Origin: Psychrobacter pygoscelis
GTDB taxonomy: Bacteria; Pseudomonadota; Gammaproteobacteria; Pseudomonadales; Moraxellaceae
DNA length: 64,000 bases
Assembly (NCBI RefSeq): GCF_004335015.1
Contig: NZ_RQRU01000004.1
Location: 124,001-188,000, forward strand
Direction of reading: 5' to 3'
Shown here: positions 1-10,171 of the stretch, one piece after another
Numbering within the stretch: position 1 is the stretch's first letter
How the letters are laid out: each line of letters opens with the position of its first letter
Position numbers and translations under genes: made by a program
Notes under the pieces: model-generated
What the model saw: the letters and a program-made list of their open reading frames with translations, nothing else
Told to the model about the DNA's origin: nothing
The model's database searches: none

Positions 1-242
1 ACGATAGGCTTATCCCAGCCCAGCTGCCGAACCTCAATAGCCTCATCAAAAGTTGCCACACCGACAGCGTCAGCGTCTTGTAGCGCTGGCAGGCAATGGG
101 CCACGCCATGACCATAGGCTGATGCCTTAACCATAGCTAAGACTTTTGCGTCTGGGGCATGGCGTCTGACTTGTGATAAATTATGGGTTAAGGCTGAACT
201 ATTGATAGTTATGCTGGCTTGGCGTGAAGTCGGGCTGGTCAT
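1..242 (-). CDS. alr: Alanine racemase, N-terminal fragment (runs off the window)
   Basis: The first 80 codons of a minus-strand gene that continues beyond base 1. The product interconverts L- and D-alanine in the cytoplasm for peptidoglycan synthesis, using pyridoxal phosphate. The translated start contains MVKASAYGHG, which matches the family's PLP-lysine motif (VKANAYGHG); the Schiff-base lysine is residue 39. The ATG at 242 lies only 5 bases downstream of the dnaB stop codon, so the two genes are very probably cotranscribed, an arrangement common in gammaproteobacteria. Only the cofactor-lysine end of the barrel is visible, so nothing can be said about the C-terminal catalytic tyrosine. 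Confidence 0.85.
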   Translation of the reverse strand, partial: MTSPTSRQASITINSSALTHNLSQVRRHAPDAKVLAMVKASAYGHGVAHCLPALQDADAVGVATFDEAIEVRQLGWDKPI

Positions 243-247
243 GGGCG

Positions 248-1651
248 TTACTCATCGTTCTCAAAGCTAACAGATTGATAATATTCTGGGGTAAGGTTGG
301 TAAAGCGGGTGAACTGACCTTCAAAGGCGAGACGAACAGTACCGATCGGACCATTTCGCTGTTTACCAATAATAATCTCCGCGATGCCTTTTTGATCTGA
401 GTTCTCATTATAGACCTCGTCGCGGTAAATAAACATAATCAAATCCGCATCTTGCTCAATCGCACCGGACTCACGTAAGTCTGACATAATCGGACGCTTA
501 TTTGGTCGGTTCTCAAGACTTCGGTTAAGCTGAGATAAAGCTATCACTGGACACTCAAGCTCACGTGCTAGCGCTTTAAGGCTTCGCGAAATCTCAGAAA
601 TCTCTCCGACACGGTTGCCGTCTAGGCTCGGCACCTTCATGAGCTGGAGGTAATCGACCACGATAGCCCCCAGTTTGCCATCATGGTTTTTGGCGATTCG
701 GCGACAACGTGAACGCATCTCAGATGGCGGTAGTGCGGTACTGTCATCAATATAGAGGTGCTTTTGTTGTAGATGTTGCACCGCATTCATCATTTTGCCC
801 CACTCATCCTCATTCATCTGTGCAGAACGAAGGTGGGTCTGATTGATAGCGCCCCAAGAAGACAATAGCCGCATGACGATAGACTCGGCTGGCATCTCCA
901 TTGAGAAGACGACCACGGGCAGGTTTTCATTAAACAGTACCCCTTCTGCTAAGTTCATGGCGAAGGTTGTTTTACCCATCGAAGGTCGAGCTGCGACAAT
1001 AATTAAGTCACCGGCTTGCAGACCTTGGGTACGATTATTCAGCTCAATAAAAGGTGTCTGAAGACCGATCATGCCATCTGGATTGGACTTTAGCTCTGCT
1101 AAGGACTCCATAACATTGCTTAATACCGCGTTTATATCTACCGGACCACGCTGCTCTGCACGCTTATTGTGCTGCTCATTGATATAGAATATCTTGGATT
1201 CAATGTTATCTAAGATATCACTGATCCCTTGGTCCTTAGGATTATAAGCCAGACTTAGCATCTCATTGCCAGTAGTGATAAGTTGGCGTAGGGTAGATAG
1301 CTCACGGACACGTTGGGCGTAGGCAGTTAGGTTAAATAACGTCGCTGGACTTTGGCTTAAGATATCAGATAAATAGCTGTCGCCGCCTGCAGATTTAAGC
1401 AGGTTCTGCGCATCAAGCCAGTCGTGAACCATAACTGTATCATAAGGCTCGCCGACGCTTGCTAAGTGAGCAATAGCGGCAAAAATATGCTGGTGGCGAC
1501 CGGCATAAAAGTCATCTTTAGTGACGATCTCTGAGATTTTATCGTACGCCTCTTCAATACTCATCAGCGATGCCAATAACGCTTTTTCGATATCGATATT
1601 ATGTGGTGGCTGCTGATTTAGAAGGTCGTCGGTTTTACTGGTCTCTGCCAT
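248..1651 (-). CDS. dnaB: Replicative DNA helicase DnaB
   Basis: Hexameric 5'-3' helicase of the chromosomal replication fork, 467 residues, the usual DnaB length. Residues 15-120 form the DnaB N-terminal domain and residues 190-460 the RecA-like ATPase. The Walker A motif ARPSMGKTT is near residues 221-229, and the Walker B region ends in VVDYLQL. The motif LSQLNRSLENRPNKRP follows, as in bona fide DnaB rather than phage DnaC-type loaders. The ATG at 1651 starts MAETSK; the N-terminal domain would be truncated by any later start. It is upstream of alr in the same orientation, with 5 bases between the genes. This is a host gene, unrelated to the prophage further right. Confidence 0.96.
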   Translation of the reverse strand: MAETSKTDDLLNQQPPHNIDIEKALLASLMSIEEAYDKISEIVTKDDFYAGRHQHIFAAIAHLASVGEPYDTVMVHDWLDAQNLLKSAGGDSYLSDILSQSPATLFNLTAYAQRVRELSTLRQLITTGNEMLSLAYNPKDQGISDILDNIESKIFYINEQHNKRAEQRGPVDINAVLSNVMESLAELKSNPDGMIGLQTPFIELNNRTQGLQAGDLIIVAARPSMGKTTFAMNLAEGVLFNENLPVVVFSMEMPAESIVMRLLSSWGAINQTHLRSAQMNEDEWGKMMNAVQHLQQKHLYIDDSTALPPSEMRSRCRRIAKNHDGKLGAIVVDYLQLMKVPSLDGNRVGEISEISRSLKALARELECPVIALSQLNRSLENRPNKRPIMSDLRESGAIEQDADLIMFIYRDEVYNENSDQKGIAEIIIGKQRNGPIGTVRLAFEGQFTRFTNLTPEYYQSVSFENDE

Positions 1652-2117
1652 GGGCGCTTAATGTCTCAAATAAAAGGGATAAATATTAAGTAAGCTTTAG
1701 TTAAAAATAATTAATTATTAAGAGGTTTAAACGTTGAAAACCGTCAGAGTGTGACGGTTAATTTATGCTGAAGTTTAGCATATTCTTAGTAAATAATATT
1801 AGTCTTGGGCAAAATGTGAGGGTTATAAATAAGGCTTGATTAAGTGTAATTCAACCGATATACAGGTGGTTAACTTATTAGTAATAACGGCTTAAGCTTG
1901 TATATGCTAGCTATCGTGGCATTATTAAAGAACGCCATGAAGATTATAAATCTACTTAATACCGCCAATAGGCAATTGTGCTAGGGGAGGTATCTGAGCA
2001 ATGCTTTACATTATAAATAGAGTTGTGGAGTCAGTTGTTAAATGAGTCACTAAGTAAGTTATTATGTGAAAATAAGCACCAGCGAATCTACTACATTTTT
2101 ATTATTATGAGACTATT
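1652..2117. other. Divergent intergenic region dnaB / pdxA
   Basis: About 466 AT-rich bases separate the divergent dnaB and pdxA genes and must hold both promoters; none is clear enough to assign. An 8-bp inverted repeat (AACCGTCA, loop GAGTG, TGACGGTT) lies at 1739-1759 and would form a hairpin in the dnaB leader, followed on the minus strand by TTTTC, so it could act as a weak terminator or attenuator. No ORF of meaningful length is seen. Confidence 0.4.
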
Positions 2118-3263
2118 ATGACGTTTTTAACTTCCTCCACATCAGCTAAGCCTGCACTGCAACAGGACTTAGAGATACTAGCTGTCAAACCACTATTAAT
2201 TACGACTGGTGAGCCAGCTGGTATTGGTATGGACATCGTTTTATCCTTAGCGGCAGCTGGGAAGTTTGCTGATTTTAACCAGCCCATATGGGTGACGGCA
2301 GATGCGCAAGCACTAGCGGCTCGAGCGCAAAGGCTGGTGGAGCAAGGTGCAATAGCTACTGTACCGACTTGGCGAGTCATTGCAGCCGATAATACAGAAG
2401 TAGATAACGCCGTTAATGCGCTAACCGGCGGGCCAAGCAAGCAGCACAAGACCTCAGACGTAAAAAACTTTGAATTTACCGTTATTAATATTCAAGCGGC
2501 TAGTCCTGTTCAGGCTGGGGTTATCACGGTGGCAAATGCGGCTATGGTCGCTGAGCAATTGTCTTTGGCTCACAAGCTGGCAATAGAGGGAAAGATTGCA
2601 GCGATTGTAACTGGGCCACTGCAAAAGTCAGCCTTAATTGAGGCTGATATTCGTCTTGTTGATGGTGCTATGTTTAGTGGTCATACCGAGTACTTTATGC
2701 AGCGAAGTGGCTGCGACAAAGTCGTTATGATGCTTGCCAATCAAGCCATGAAAGTGGCTTTGGTAACGACGCATCTGCCTTTAAGTGCCGTTCCAGCTGC
2801 CATCACTGCTGATAATGTGCGGCAAACGGTCCAGATCGTTATTGACGATATGCAGCAAAAGTTCGGTATTGCGCGGCCGAAGATATTGGTCTGTGGTCTC
2901 AATCCGCATGCAGGCGAGGGTGGTCATCTGGGCATGGAGGAGATTAATATTATTAATCCAGTGCTGGCGGAGTTTCGTGCGCAAGGGGTAGATATCTCTG
3001 AGGCCATGCCTGCAGACACTTTGTTTACGCCCAGACATCTTGAAACCTGTGATGCCGTCATCGCCATGTACCATGATCAAGGATTACCAGTGCTCAAGTC
3101 ACATGGCTTTGGCGATACTGTAAACGTTACTTTGGGACTCCCTTATATCCGTACTTCTGTCGATCATGGTACGGCGCTGGATCTGGCGGGATCTGGAAAG
3201 GCGAGTGCTACTAGCTTGTATCAAGCGCTTTTAATGGCGCAAATGATGGCGATTAGTAGCTAG
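2118..3263 (+). CDS. pdxA: 4-hydroxythreonine-4-phosphate dehydrogenase PdxA
   Basis: NAD-dependent, metal-requiring enzyme of de novo pyridoxal 5'-phosphate synthesis that oxidises 4-phospho-hydroxy-L-threonine. The N-terminal TTGEPAGIG motif, the three metal-ligand histidine motifs (SGHTEYF, NPHAGE, MYHDQG) and the C-terminal RTSVDHGTALD signature are all present. At 381 residues it is longer than the usual 325-340. The extra length is an N-terminal tail before residue 27 and a polar insertion around residues 100-125. It is followed 313 bp downstream by rsmA in the same direction, the pdxA-rsmA-apaH order typical of gammaproteobacteria. Confidence 0.95.
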   Translation: MTFLTSSTSAKPALQQDLEILAVKPLLITTGEPAGIGMDIVLSLAAAGKFADFNQPIWVTADAQALAARAQRLVEQGAIATVPTWRVIAADNTEVDNAVNALTGGPSKQHKTSDVKNFEFTVINIQAASPVQAGVITVANAAMVAEQLSLAHKLAIEGKIAAIVTGPLQKSALIEADIRLVDGAMFSGHTEYFMQRSGCDKVVMMLANQAMKVALVTTHLPLSAVPAAITADNVRQTVQIVIDDMQQKFGIARPKILVCGLNPHAGEGGHLGMEEINIINPVLAEFRAQGVDISEAMPADTLFTPRHLETCDAVIAMYHDQGLPVLKSHGFGDTVNVTLGLPYIRTSVDHGTALDLAGSGKASATSLYQALLMAQMMAISS

Positions 3264-3576
3264 TGCTAAGGTAGTGTAGATTGGCTGCGCCAGATAGTTG
3301 CTCCGAAATAAAAGCTCTAGCGCGCAACCGTGCAACTGGTATTTTTTTAATGACTCACTCTATCAAGCTTAGGTATTGCTCACGTCATAGAAGCTCATTT
3401 CAATATTTGAGGCTTATGCCAAACTTAAAAGCCGTACTGCGTAGTGTCAACCAGCTCTGTGCTATACTTTGCAGCATACATGAGTACTTGCGTTTGACCC
3501 GTCGTCTGCGTTTTAGTCGATTACTATTTATTTATAGCTATTTACAGCTTATTTACTGCGATATTAAAGATATTTT
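3264..3576. promoter_or_regulatory. pdxA-rsmA spacer with candidate extended -10 promoter
   Basis: A 313-base spacer. A TGC-TATACT extended -10 element lies at about 3460-3468, with a weak -35 (GTAGTG) 16 bases upstream, and would drive rsmA. An ORF of 99 codons crosses the spacer, but it lacks a ribosome binding site, has an unusual composition and overlaps the rsmA start, so I do not call it a gene. Confidence 0.35.
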
Positions 3577-4464
3577 ATGACCACACATTCTGCTACCATT
3601 CGTGCCGGCTTAAAGGGCCAGCATCAGCCGCGAAAGCGTTTTGGACAAAACTTCCTCCACGATAGCAATATTATTCGTCAAATCGTTGAGAGTGTCCGCT
3701 TGCAGCGTTCAGATAATTTAGTAGAGATTGGCCCTGGTATGGGGGCATTGACTGAGCCACTACTGGCTGAAGTTGATGCCATGACCGTGATTGAGCTTGA
3801 TCGTGATTTGGCTGACAGCCTACGTATTCGTATCGGTGCTAACAGTCATGACAACTTCAACATCATTCAAGCCAATGCGATGAATGTGGATTATCATGAC
3901 ATTTATGAGCAGGTCACTGATCTTAAGGCTACTGGGGTGGCACAGTCGCCTGCTAGCAAGCTAAGAATCGTCGGTAACTTACCTTACAATATCTCAACGC
4001 CGCTATTATTTCATCTGTTAGAATTTGCCGATGTGATTCAAGACATGCATTTTATGCTGCAAAAAGAGGTCGTCGAGCGTATTACAGCAGAGGTAGGCAG
4101 CAAGACTTATGGTCGACTGTCGGTTATTATGCAGTATTACTGCGATACCGATTATTTGTTGACCGTACCAAAGGGTGCTTTTAATCCACCGCCCAAAGTA
4201 ACCAGTGCGGTGTTTCGATTGACTCCGCACGTTACTAAACCTGTTCAGGCGAATGATGAAAAGCAATTCGCTGTTATCGTACGAGAGTCATTTAATCATC
4301 GTCGTAAGACCATGCGCGCCATCTTTAAAAAGTCAACGCTACTACCTACCTTAAGCGATGATGACTTTGCAGCTGTGGATATTGATCCGCAAGCCCGCCC
4401 TGAAACGATTGATGTGACACAGTTTGTGGCCCTAAGTAACCATATAGCGGCGCTAAGCTATTAA
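3577..4464 (+). CDS. rsmA: 16S rRNA dimethyladenosine transferase RsmA (KsgA)
   Basis: Dimethylates the two adjacent adenosines near the 3' end of 16S rRNA (A1518/A1519 in E. coli) during late 30S assembly, using S-adenosylmethionine. The N-terminus contains [11 protein letters not shown] and the SAM-binding motif I is [11 protein letters not shown]. The catalytic NLPY motif lies within VGNLPYNIS near residues 130-138, and the C-terminal NHRRKTMR region is present. The 295-residue length is slightly above the usual 270-290, the difference being a short insertion before NLPY. It lies between pdxA and apaH; no apaG is seen between rsmA and apaH, unlike in E. coli. Confidence 0.96.
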   Translation: MTTHSATIRAGLKGQHQPRKRFGQNFLHDSNIIRQIVESVRLQRSDNLVEIGPGMGALTEPLLAEVDAMTVIELDRDLADSLRIRIGANSHDNFNIIQANAMNVDYHDIYEQVTDLKATGVAQSPASKLRIVGNLPYNISTPLLFHLLEFADVIQDMHFMLQKEVVERITAEVGSKTYGRLSVIMQYYCDTDYLLTVPKGAFNPPPKVTSAVFRLTPHVTKPVQANDEKQFAVIVRESFNHRRKTMRAIFKKSTLLPTLSDDDFAAVDIDPQARPETIDVTQFVALSNHIAALSY

Positions 4465-4659
4465 TTTACGCTAAGGCAGCTTACCTTAGATAGATTGCCA
4501 ATTTGCAACAATGAAACTTGGCCTTGCTAATCACAAAAATTTGTTAGCTTAGCTTAGCGATTTGATAGACTTTCGATAGCAATATTGATATGGAAATCGT
4601 GAATTTGTAGTGTTAGATTAATTATCACTTAAGACATGAATTTTTCCTTTTGGGGGGTT

Positions 4660-5490
4660 ATGAGTTATCGTCATCAATACGTCATCGGAGACTTGCAGGG
4701 TTGCTATAAAGCATTTTTACAGCTGCTAGATACTTTAGGGTTTGACCCTGAGCAAGATAAGCTGTGGTTTGCTGGAGACTTGGTAGCACGTGGCGACGAT
4801 TCCTTGAGCACTTTGCGCCATGTAAAGGCATTGTGCGAGCGTGGAGCTGCCGCTACGGTATTGGGTAACCATGACATTAATTTGTTAGCAGTCTGGCGCG
4901 GTGCGACTTCTCTTAAAAAAAAGGACAAGACCGCCCCTATCTTTGCCGCTAAGGATTGCGATGAGCTGCTTAACTGGCTACGGTATCAGCCACTCTTGGC
5001 TTTCCCTGATAAACATACCGTATTGGTCCATGCGGGAATTCCGCCGCATTGGCAGATCAAACAAGCCCGGCGCTATGCGCGTGAATTAGAAGCACAGCTG
5101 CAAAGTAGCTTAAAGCAGCTCGATAGGCTACTGCCACACTTGTACAGCAAAACCGCTGATAAATGGGATGATAATCTGCATGGCTACACACGGATGCGGG
5201 CTATCGCCAATTACCTGACGCGTATGCGCTTGTGCAAAGCTGATGGTAATCTGGAGTTTTCCTTTAAGTCGAGCTTAGATGAGCGCATGCCAGATGACTA
5301 CCGGCCTTGGTTTGAATGGCAAGTTCCGCGCCGGCGCAAGATATTGTTTGGTCATTGGGCGGCGCTTAAGGGAGAGGTTGATTTGCCGCATGCTAGAGCA
5401 TTAGATGGTGGCTGCGTATGGGGGAACTGTCTATTAGCTTACCGTTTAGAAGATGGTAGGGTAATTAGCTCTTCTGCTAAGTGCTCATAA
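4660..5490 (+). CDS. apaH: Symmetrical bis(5'-nucleosyl)-tetraphosphatase ApaH
   Basis: Hydrolyses Ap4A to two ADP and removes Np4 caps from RNA. It is a calcineurin-like metallophosphoesterase: GDLQGC, GDLVARGDDS, GNHD and VHAGIPP are the consecutive metal-binding motifs, in the expected spacing. I chose the ATG at 4660 (MSYRHQYVIGDLQG, 276 residues), which is where family members begin; an in-frame ATG at 4636 would add eight residues but has no better ribosome binding site. It follows rsmA by 195 bases and ends just before a strong bidirectional terminator. Confidence 0.94.
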   Translation: MSYRHQYVIGDLQGCYKAFLQLLDTLGFDPEQDKLWFAGDLVARGDDSLSTLRHVKALCERGAAATVLGNHDINLLAVWRGATSLKKKDKTAPIFAAKDCDELLNWLRYQPLLAFPDKHTVLVHAGIPPHWQIKQARRYARELEAQLQSSLKQLDRLLPHLYSKTADKWDDNLHGYTRMRAIANYLTRMRLCKADGNLEFSFKSSLDERMPDDYRPWFEWQVPRRRKILFGHWAALKGEVDLPHARALDGGCVWGNCLLAYRLEDGRVISSSAKCS

Positions 5491-5613
5491 TAGCGAGTCA
5501 TAGCTATTATGTACATTGTATATATAGTTAAATAACCGGAATAACGACGCGGTTTTATGATGATATGACTGTGGTCAAGTGGTTTTAGAACGACCCATAA
5601 GATAATTGCCCAT

Positions 5614-5645
5614 AAAAAAAGCCCTTAATAGTTAAGGGCTTTTTT
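5614..5645. terminator. Bidirectional Rho-independent terminator
   Basis: A 9-bp stem (AGCCCTTAA, loop TAG, TTAAGGGCT) is flanked by an A tract on the left and a T tract on the right. It sits between the convergent genes apaH and the Gcr-like gene and so can stop transcription from both sides. Confidence 0.9.
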
Positions 5646-5678
5646 CATGGCACAAGTTAATACTAGGGTTAGATGCTA

Positions 5679-8033
5679 TTAATCGGGAAGTTTGGGTGGC
5701 TTGCTAGGTTTTGGTAGCGGCGATTTTGCTTGACCTGCTTTTTCATTATTACTGCCCGTCTTGTCTTGATGATCGTCGGCAAGTGGAGTGGCCTCCATGA
5801 TATCGTCATCAACCAGACCATCTTCTAGTATCTTGGTTTCCATGTCATTATGAGCTGACTCTGAGGCTGTATCAGTTGGCTTATGTTGCTTGTTTTCAGG
5901 CATTGCTTTGACGTCAGATAGCCTACGAATGACGTAATTGGTCGGCATTGGCTTGCCACCTTTTTTACCACTAACTTCTTCAAAAATCATGTGACCTTGA
6001 CTGTCAATTCGGGCATATTGCATCGGCTCAGGACGTGGCCAGAAAAAGTCTTTGGGATGGGTAAATAAATGGGTTAATAATAATCGAGCTAGGCGGCCCC
6101 ATTCCAAAAATTGAACATCTTTTGCCCGTAATGCCACGATTAGTGCTAATGAGAAGCTCACAGCTAAGTTGACAATACCGATTAGAGCTACCCCAAGGAT
6201 TGAGGTCAAGACGATACTCAGGCTAAACTGATCGGCGGGCATGTTGAACAGACCATGTACGAAGTTGGCCGAAGAGAAGGCGATGTGGCGAATGTCGAGG
6301 GGTAGCCCTAAGATATAGCCAATGGTCGCGGTACTGCCTAAAAATACCCCGAATAAGAAGTTACCCATAATCGCGCCAAGGTTAGTCTCTATAAAGCTGC
6401 TCAATCGCTCAAGCCAAGCATGGGGCATGAGCCGCTTCAATAGCCAATGCCGTGAGATTCGCGCGCCAATATGATTATAGACTGCTAAGTTATCATAATA
6501 TCCGGCAATGAGGCCTGATAGGAATAAAAATACTCCGGCAATAGCCGCGTGGGGTAGTGCCAATGAGCGAAAGGGATCTAACTCGTGCAAAAGATGCATG
6601 GCCTTTTCGCTATTAATCATAGGTGTACCGCTAATCTGCATCCAAGCGATTGAGATGGCAAGGGTGACTGGCATGGCTATCAGGACGTTACCCATAATGG
6701 CGACAAACTGAGTGCGCAAGATATCGACAATTAACTCAGACAGCTTGGTAAGCTGATGCGACTTTTTACCTGAGCCTTGGGAGATAGTAGAAGCAATAGC
6801 CGCTGCTGTCATGGCTGGCTGCTTGGTCGCGACCGTACCATGAATGACATGGATAAATACAAAGCCTAAGCCATAGATCATGCTATTGACAAACGCGCGG
6901 CCAATGGGTGCCAGGACTAAGTTATAAGCCTCAATCTTAATCGTCGCCATAAAAGCAATGACAAAGCCACCGATGGAGGCCTTCTTGAACATATTTTTAT
7001 AGCCCGCTTTGTCGGTGCTAATGTAATGCTCACCCACTCGGCTCGCATTTTCGGTGACCTTGCGAGAGAGTAGGTTGGTGTTGGTATTAATAAGATAGCC
7101 AATGCTATAGCGGCGTCTGGCACTGCTGATGACACCTTCAGTAAGCTGAATAATAGCTTTATCACGGTTTTTATGATCGTCAGCTAGAAGCTCACTTAGG
7201 ATGCGCATTCGCTCTAGGCTTTGCTCTAATCTGAGCAGCATATTGGTAATGCGAATAGAGATGCCAGTCTTATAGATACGCTTACGAATGGTGGTGACAA
7301 TATCTTCACATTGTTCAAGCATGACCAATAAAGGCGCAGTTGAAATGTCATTTTCAGGGATAACGTCTTTTAGGTCATCAAGCTTATGGGCTTGGCGATA
7401 TTGATTGACAAACAATACCGCCTCTTGGTTCTGCGCGACAAAAGCTGCCGAATAGCCGAGCATCTGCGGATAGGCTTTCATAAGCTCAGGATGAAGGCCA
7501 ATGCCGCTGATGCGGTAAGACAAGATAATCATGGCGTTGAGTAGATTGTTCTTCGCGGTAGCTACCAAGTCAACATGGGCCTCATCCATCTGGATAAGAT
7601 CGACTAGGGTGTCCCAAAGCGTGTCATCAATACTGGCAAGCCAGCGCTCATCATGACGATCGTCAAACAAATAATCGATCAACTCCACCACATCATCTTC
7701 TTGGGGAAGCAGCGGCAAAAATCGATGCCCGACTAAACGATTTAGACTACTCACAAAACCTTGATCAGATAAGATACCGGTATCCGTAAACAAAGATACT
7801 TGCTGATATTGATTGAGTAGCTTTAGGGTAAAAGCAGCCAGACCAGCGCCATACTCTGGGTGCTCTTGGAGTAAATCGATAAGCGACTGAATCTTTTCAT
7901 TCGCCGCTTTGCTAGATTTTTCTTCATCTTTTTCGTGAACTCTAAGCTCATCAATCAGTCGTTTTAGCACAGAAGGCTCTGGCACCTCACTTAGAGCAGT
8001 AATCTGCTGCAAAATGCGTTTTAATTCTGACAC
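5679..8033 (-). CDS. Gcr-family 'site-specific recombinase' membrane protein
   Basis: A 784-residue protein resembling the family annotated as site-specific recombinase Gcr (COG4389), known from Neisseria and other beta- and gammaproteobacteria. The N-terminal ~330 residues are soluble and helical. From about residue 345 to 645 there are several strongly hydrophobic segments (for example around 350-400, 440-470, 490-515, 555-580, 610-640), so it is clearly an integral inner-membrane protein. The C-terminal ~130 residues are charged and low in complexity, ending in a Pro/Lys-rich tail. The recombinase label is historical: I see no tyrosine or serine recombinase motif. Its real function is unknown. 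Confidence 0.7.
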   Translation of the reverse strand: MSELKRILQQITALSEVPEPSVLKRLIDELRVHEKDEEKSSKAANEKIQSLIDLLQEHPEYGAGLAAFTLKLLNQYQQVSLFTDTGILSDQGFVSSLNRLVGHRFLPLLPQEDDVVELIDYLFDDRHDERWLASIDDTLWDTLVDLIQMDEAHVDLVATAKNNLLNAMIILSYRISGIGLHPELMKAYPQMLGYSAAFVAQNQEAVLFVNQYRQAHKLDDLKDVIPENDISTAPLLVMLEQCEDIVTTIRKRIYKTGISIRITNMLLRLEQSLERMRILSELLADDHKNRDKAIIQLTEGVISSARRRYSIGYLINTNTNLLSRKVTENASRVGEHYISTDKAGYKNMFKKASIGGFVIAFMATIKIEAYNLVLAPIGRAFVNSMIYGLGFVFIHVIHGTVATKQPAMTAAAIASTISQGSGKKSHQLTKLSELIVDILRTQFVAIMGNVLIAMPVTLAISIAWMQISGTPMINSEKAMHLLHELDPFRSLALPHAAIAGVFLFLSGLIAGYYDNLAVYNHIGARISRHWLLKRLMPHAWLERLSSFIETNLGAIMGNFLFGVFLGSTATIGYILGLPLDIRHIAFSSANFVHGLFNMPADQFSLSIVLTSILGVALIGIVNLAVSFSLALIVALRAKDVQFLEWGRLARLLLTHLFTHPKDFFWPRPEPMQYARIDSQGHMIFEEVSGKKGGKPMPTNYVIRRLSDVKAMPENKQHKPTDTASESAHNDMETKILEDGLVDDDIMEATPLADDHQDKTGSNNEKAGQAKSPLPKPSKPPKLPD

Positions 8034-8258
8034 AGCGCATCCTTAAGATTCATGACCAAAAGGGCCATCGTGATAATTTCGGCTATTGTAATCATAAAAT
8101 GAAAATGATACATGTGATTTTTGTTAGTAAATAAAACTAAAAAGAGGACAGTAAGTTTACCGTCCTCTTGTTTTAAATTACTATAATTTGCTTAGCGTCA
8201 TTCATAGCGATTATTCTGACTGTAGAAGTTATGACTGTAGAAGTCTAGTCAGCTAAGA

Positions 8259-10043
8259 TTAGCTGGCTGGAACATCAAAATAATCTAAGTCAAAATCCAT
8301 CATAGGGTCACTGCCTGCTTTGACCATCTGCGCGTGCGCATCTAGACGAGGTAGGATGCGACCTACAAAGAAGTTCGCTAACTTGGCTTTATTGGTGTAG
8401 AACTCACCCTCTTTGCCATTGGCGGCTTCGACCATCATGGCGAACATATAGGCATAGCATAAATAGCCGCTGGCATGGAGATAGTCTACTGCGCAGCCAT
8501 TGATTTCACTCTTACGTTCGCCAATATTTTCTAGTACGGTTTTGGTTAGCTCTTCGACAGTATTAGCGGCATCAAGTGTTGCTTGCTTAATGGCGTGATC
8601 CGCTTGCATATTGGCCACAAAATCACGAATTTCTGCTAAAAAATTCTCCATATATTTGCCCTTGTTACGAGCAATCTTACGACCCAGTAAATCTAGAGCT
8701 TGAATACCGTTGGCGCCTTCATAAATCTGTGCGATACGTGTGTCACGGACGATTTGTTCCATACCCCATTCACGGACATAGCCATGACCACCAAAGACTT
8801 GCTGGCAGTCCACAGTCGCCTCTAAAGCTTTATCCGTTAAGAATGCTTTAGCGATAGGAGTTAGTAGAGCAACACGAGCCGCTGCTGCTTGAGCCGCTTC
8901 AGGGTTGGTACTGAATTTTTGCTCATCCAGTTGCTTAGCGACATACATGGCAAAGCAGCGTGAAGCTTCAGCATTGGCGCGAGCATTTAATAGCATGCGG
9001 CGCACATCGGCATGATGGATGATGGCATCGGCAGGCTTTTCAGGACTTTGAATCTGTGTATCGCTACGACCTTGACCACGGTCATTAGCATAGAGGGCGG
9101 CATTTTGATAAGCCAGCTCAGTACCACCAAGGCCTTGTAAGCCCATAGTCACACGCTCATAGTTCATCATCACGAACATAGAGGCAAGGCCTGTATTTTC
9201 TTCACCAATCATCCAGCCTTTAGCGTCATCGAAGTTCATAACACAAGTTGCAGAGCCTTTGATACCCATTTTGTGTTCGATAGAGCCGGCAGATAAGCTG
9301 TTACGCTCGCCTAAGCTACCATCATCATTAACGATGAATTTAGGCACAAGGAACAAAGAGATGCCTTTAGAGCCCTCAGGGGCATTCGGCGTTTTTGCCA
9401 GTACTAAGTGGATGATGTTATCAGTTAGGTCGTGCTCACCACCGGTGATAAAGATTTTAGTACCAGAGATACTGTAGCTGCCGTCATCATTCGGCGTGGC
9501 CTTGGTTTTGATAATTCCCAAATCAGTGCCAGCATGCGGCTCAGTAAGACACATTGTGCCCGACCACTCGCCTGAGTACATTTTCTCAAGATAGGTCTGC
9601 TTTTGCTCTTCAGAAGCTGAAGCCAACATACATAGCGTGGCACCAACGGTTAGGTTCGGATAAAGAGCAAAAGACTGGTTAGTGGTGAAGACCATCTCTT
9701 CGGTCAGCATCGTGACCATTTTGGGGAAGCCTTGACCGCCATACTCAGGATCACCGCCTAGGCCAATCCAGCCAGACTCAGCATACTGCTGATAAGCTTC
9801 TTTGAAGCCTGCCGGGGTAGTGACGACGCCATCGCCTTGGTACGTTGCGCCTTCTTCATCGCCAGTACGGTTCAATGGCAATAGGACGTTTTTAGAGAGC
9901 TTGGCCATCTCTTCTAGTATCATGTTGACCGTATCAAGGTCAACGTGGGCTAGATTTTCGTTATTTTGCCAAAAGGTACTGGCATTAAACACATCATTTA
10001 AGATGAATCGCATGTCGTCTAATGGAGCGTTATAAACTGCCAT
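8259..10043 (-). CDS. Acyl-CoA dehydrogenase (large, C-terminal-domain type), copy 1
   Basis: FAD-dependent alpha,beta-dehydrogenation of an acyl-CoA thioester, the first step of a beta-oxidation-type pathway. Its 594 residues place it in the long acyl-CoA dehydrogenase group with an extra C-terminal domain (DmdC-like), not the ~380-residue short form. CLTEPHAGTDLG and SGTKIFITGGEHD are the middle-domain FAD/substrate signatures. FGGHGYVREWGMEQ and RIAQIYEGANGIQ carry the C-terminal helical-domain motifs; the Glu of IYEG is the expected catalytic base. It is followed by a close paralogue at 10172-11965. The acyl-chain preference cannot be read from the sequence. Confidence 0.9.
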   Translation of the reverse strand: MAVYNAPLDDMRFILNDVFNASTFWQNNENLAHVDLDTVNMILEEMAKLSKNVLLPLNRTGDEEGATYQGDGVVTTPAGFKEAYQQYAESGWIGLGGDPEYGGQGFPKMVTMLTEEMVFTTNQSFALYPNLTVGATLCMLASASEEQKQTYLEKMYSGEWSGTMCLTEPHAGTDLGIIKTKATPNDDGSYSISGTKIFITGGEHDLTDNIIHLVLAKTPNAPEGSKGISLFLVPKFIVNDDGSLGERNSLSAGSIEHKMGIKGSATCVMNFDDAKGWMIGEENTGLASMFVMMNYERVTMGLQGLGGTELAYQNAALYANDRGQGRSDTQIQSPEKPADAIIHHADVRRMLLNARANAEASRCFAMYVAKQLDEQKFSTNPEAAQAAAARVALLTPIAKAFLTDKALEATVDCQQVFGGHGYVREWGMEQIVRDTRIAQIYEGANGIQALDLLGRKIARNKGKYMENFLAEIRDFVANMQADHAIKQATLDAANTVEELTKTVLENIGERKSEINGCAVDYLHASGYLCYAYMFAMMVEAANGKEGEFYTNKAKLANFFVGRILPRLDAHAQMVKAGSDPMMDFDLDYFDVPAS

Positions 10044-10171
10044 AGTACTTCCTTAGTAGTAAATAATGAGCAATAAAATAAAAATGAGAAGTTTAGCAAG
10101 ACATATGGCCCTGCTAAACAGGCATACTAGTTTGTGGTCATTTGTGCAGCAGATAGCAACTAAGAGACCGA

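Noticed and set aside
3281..3580. 99-codon ORF between pdxA and rsmA
   Set aside because: No ribosome binding site, atypical composition, overlaps the rsmA start and contains the likely rsmA promoter.
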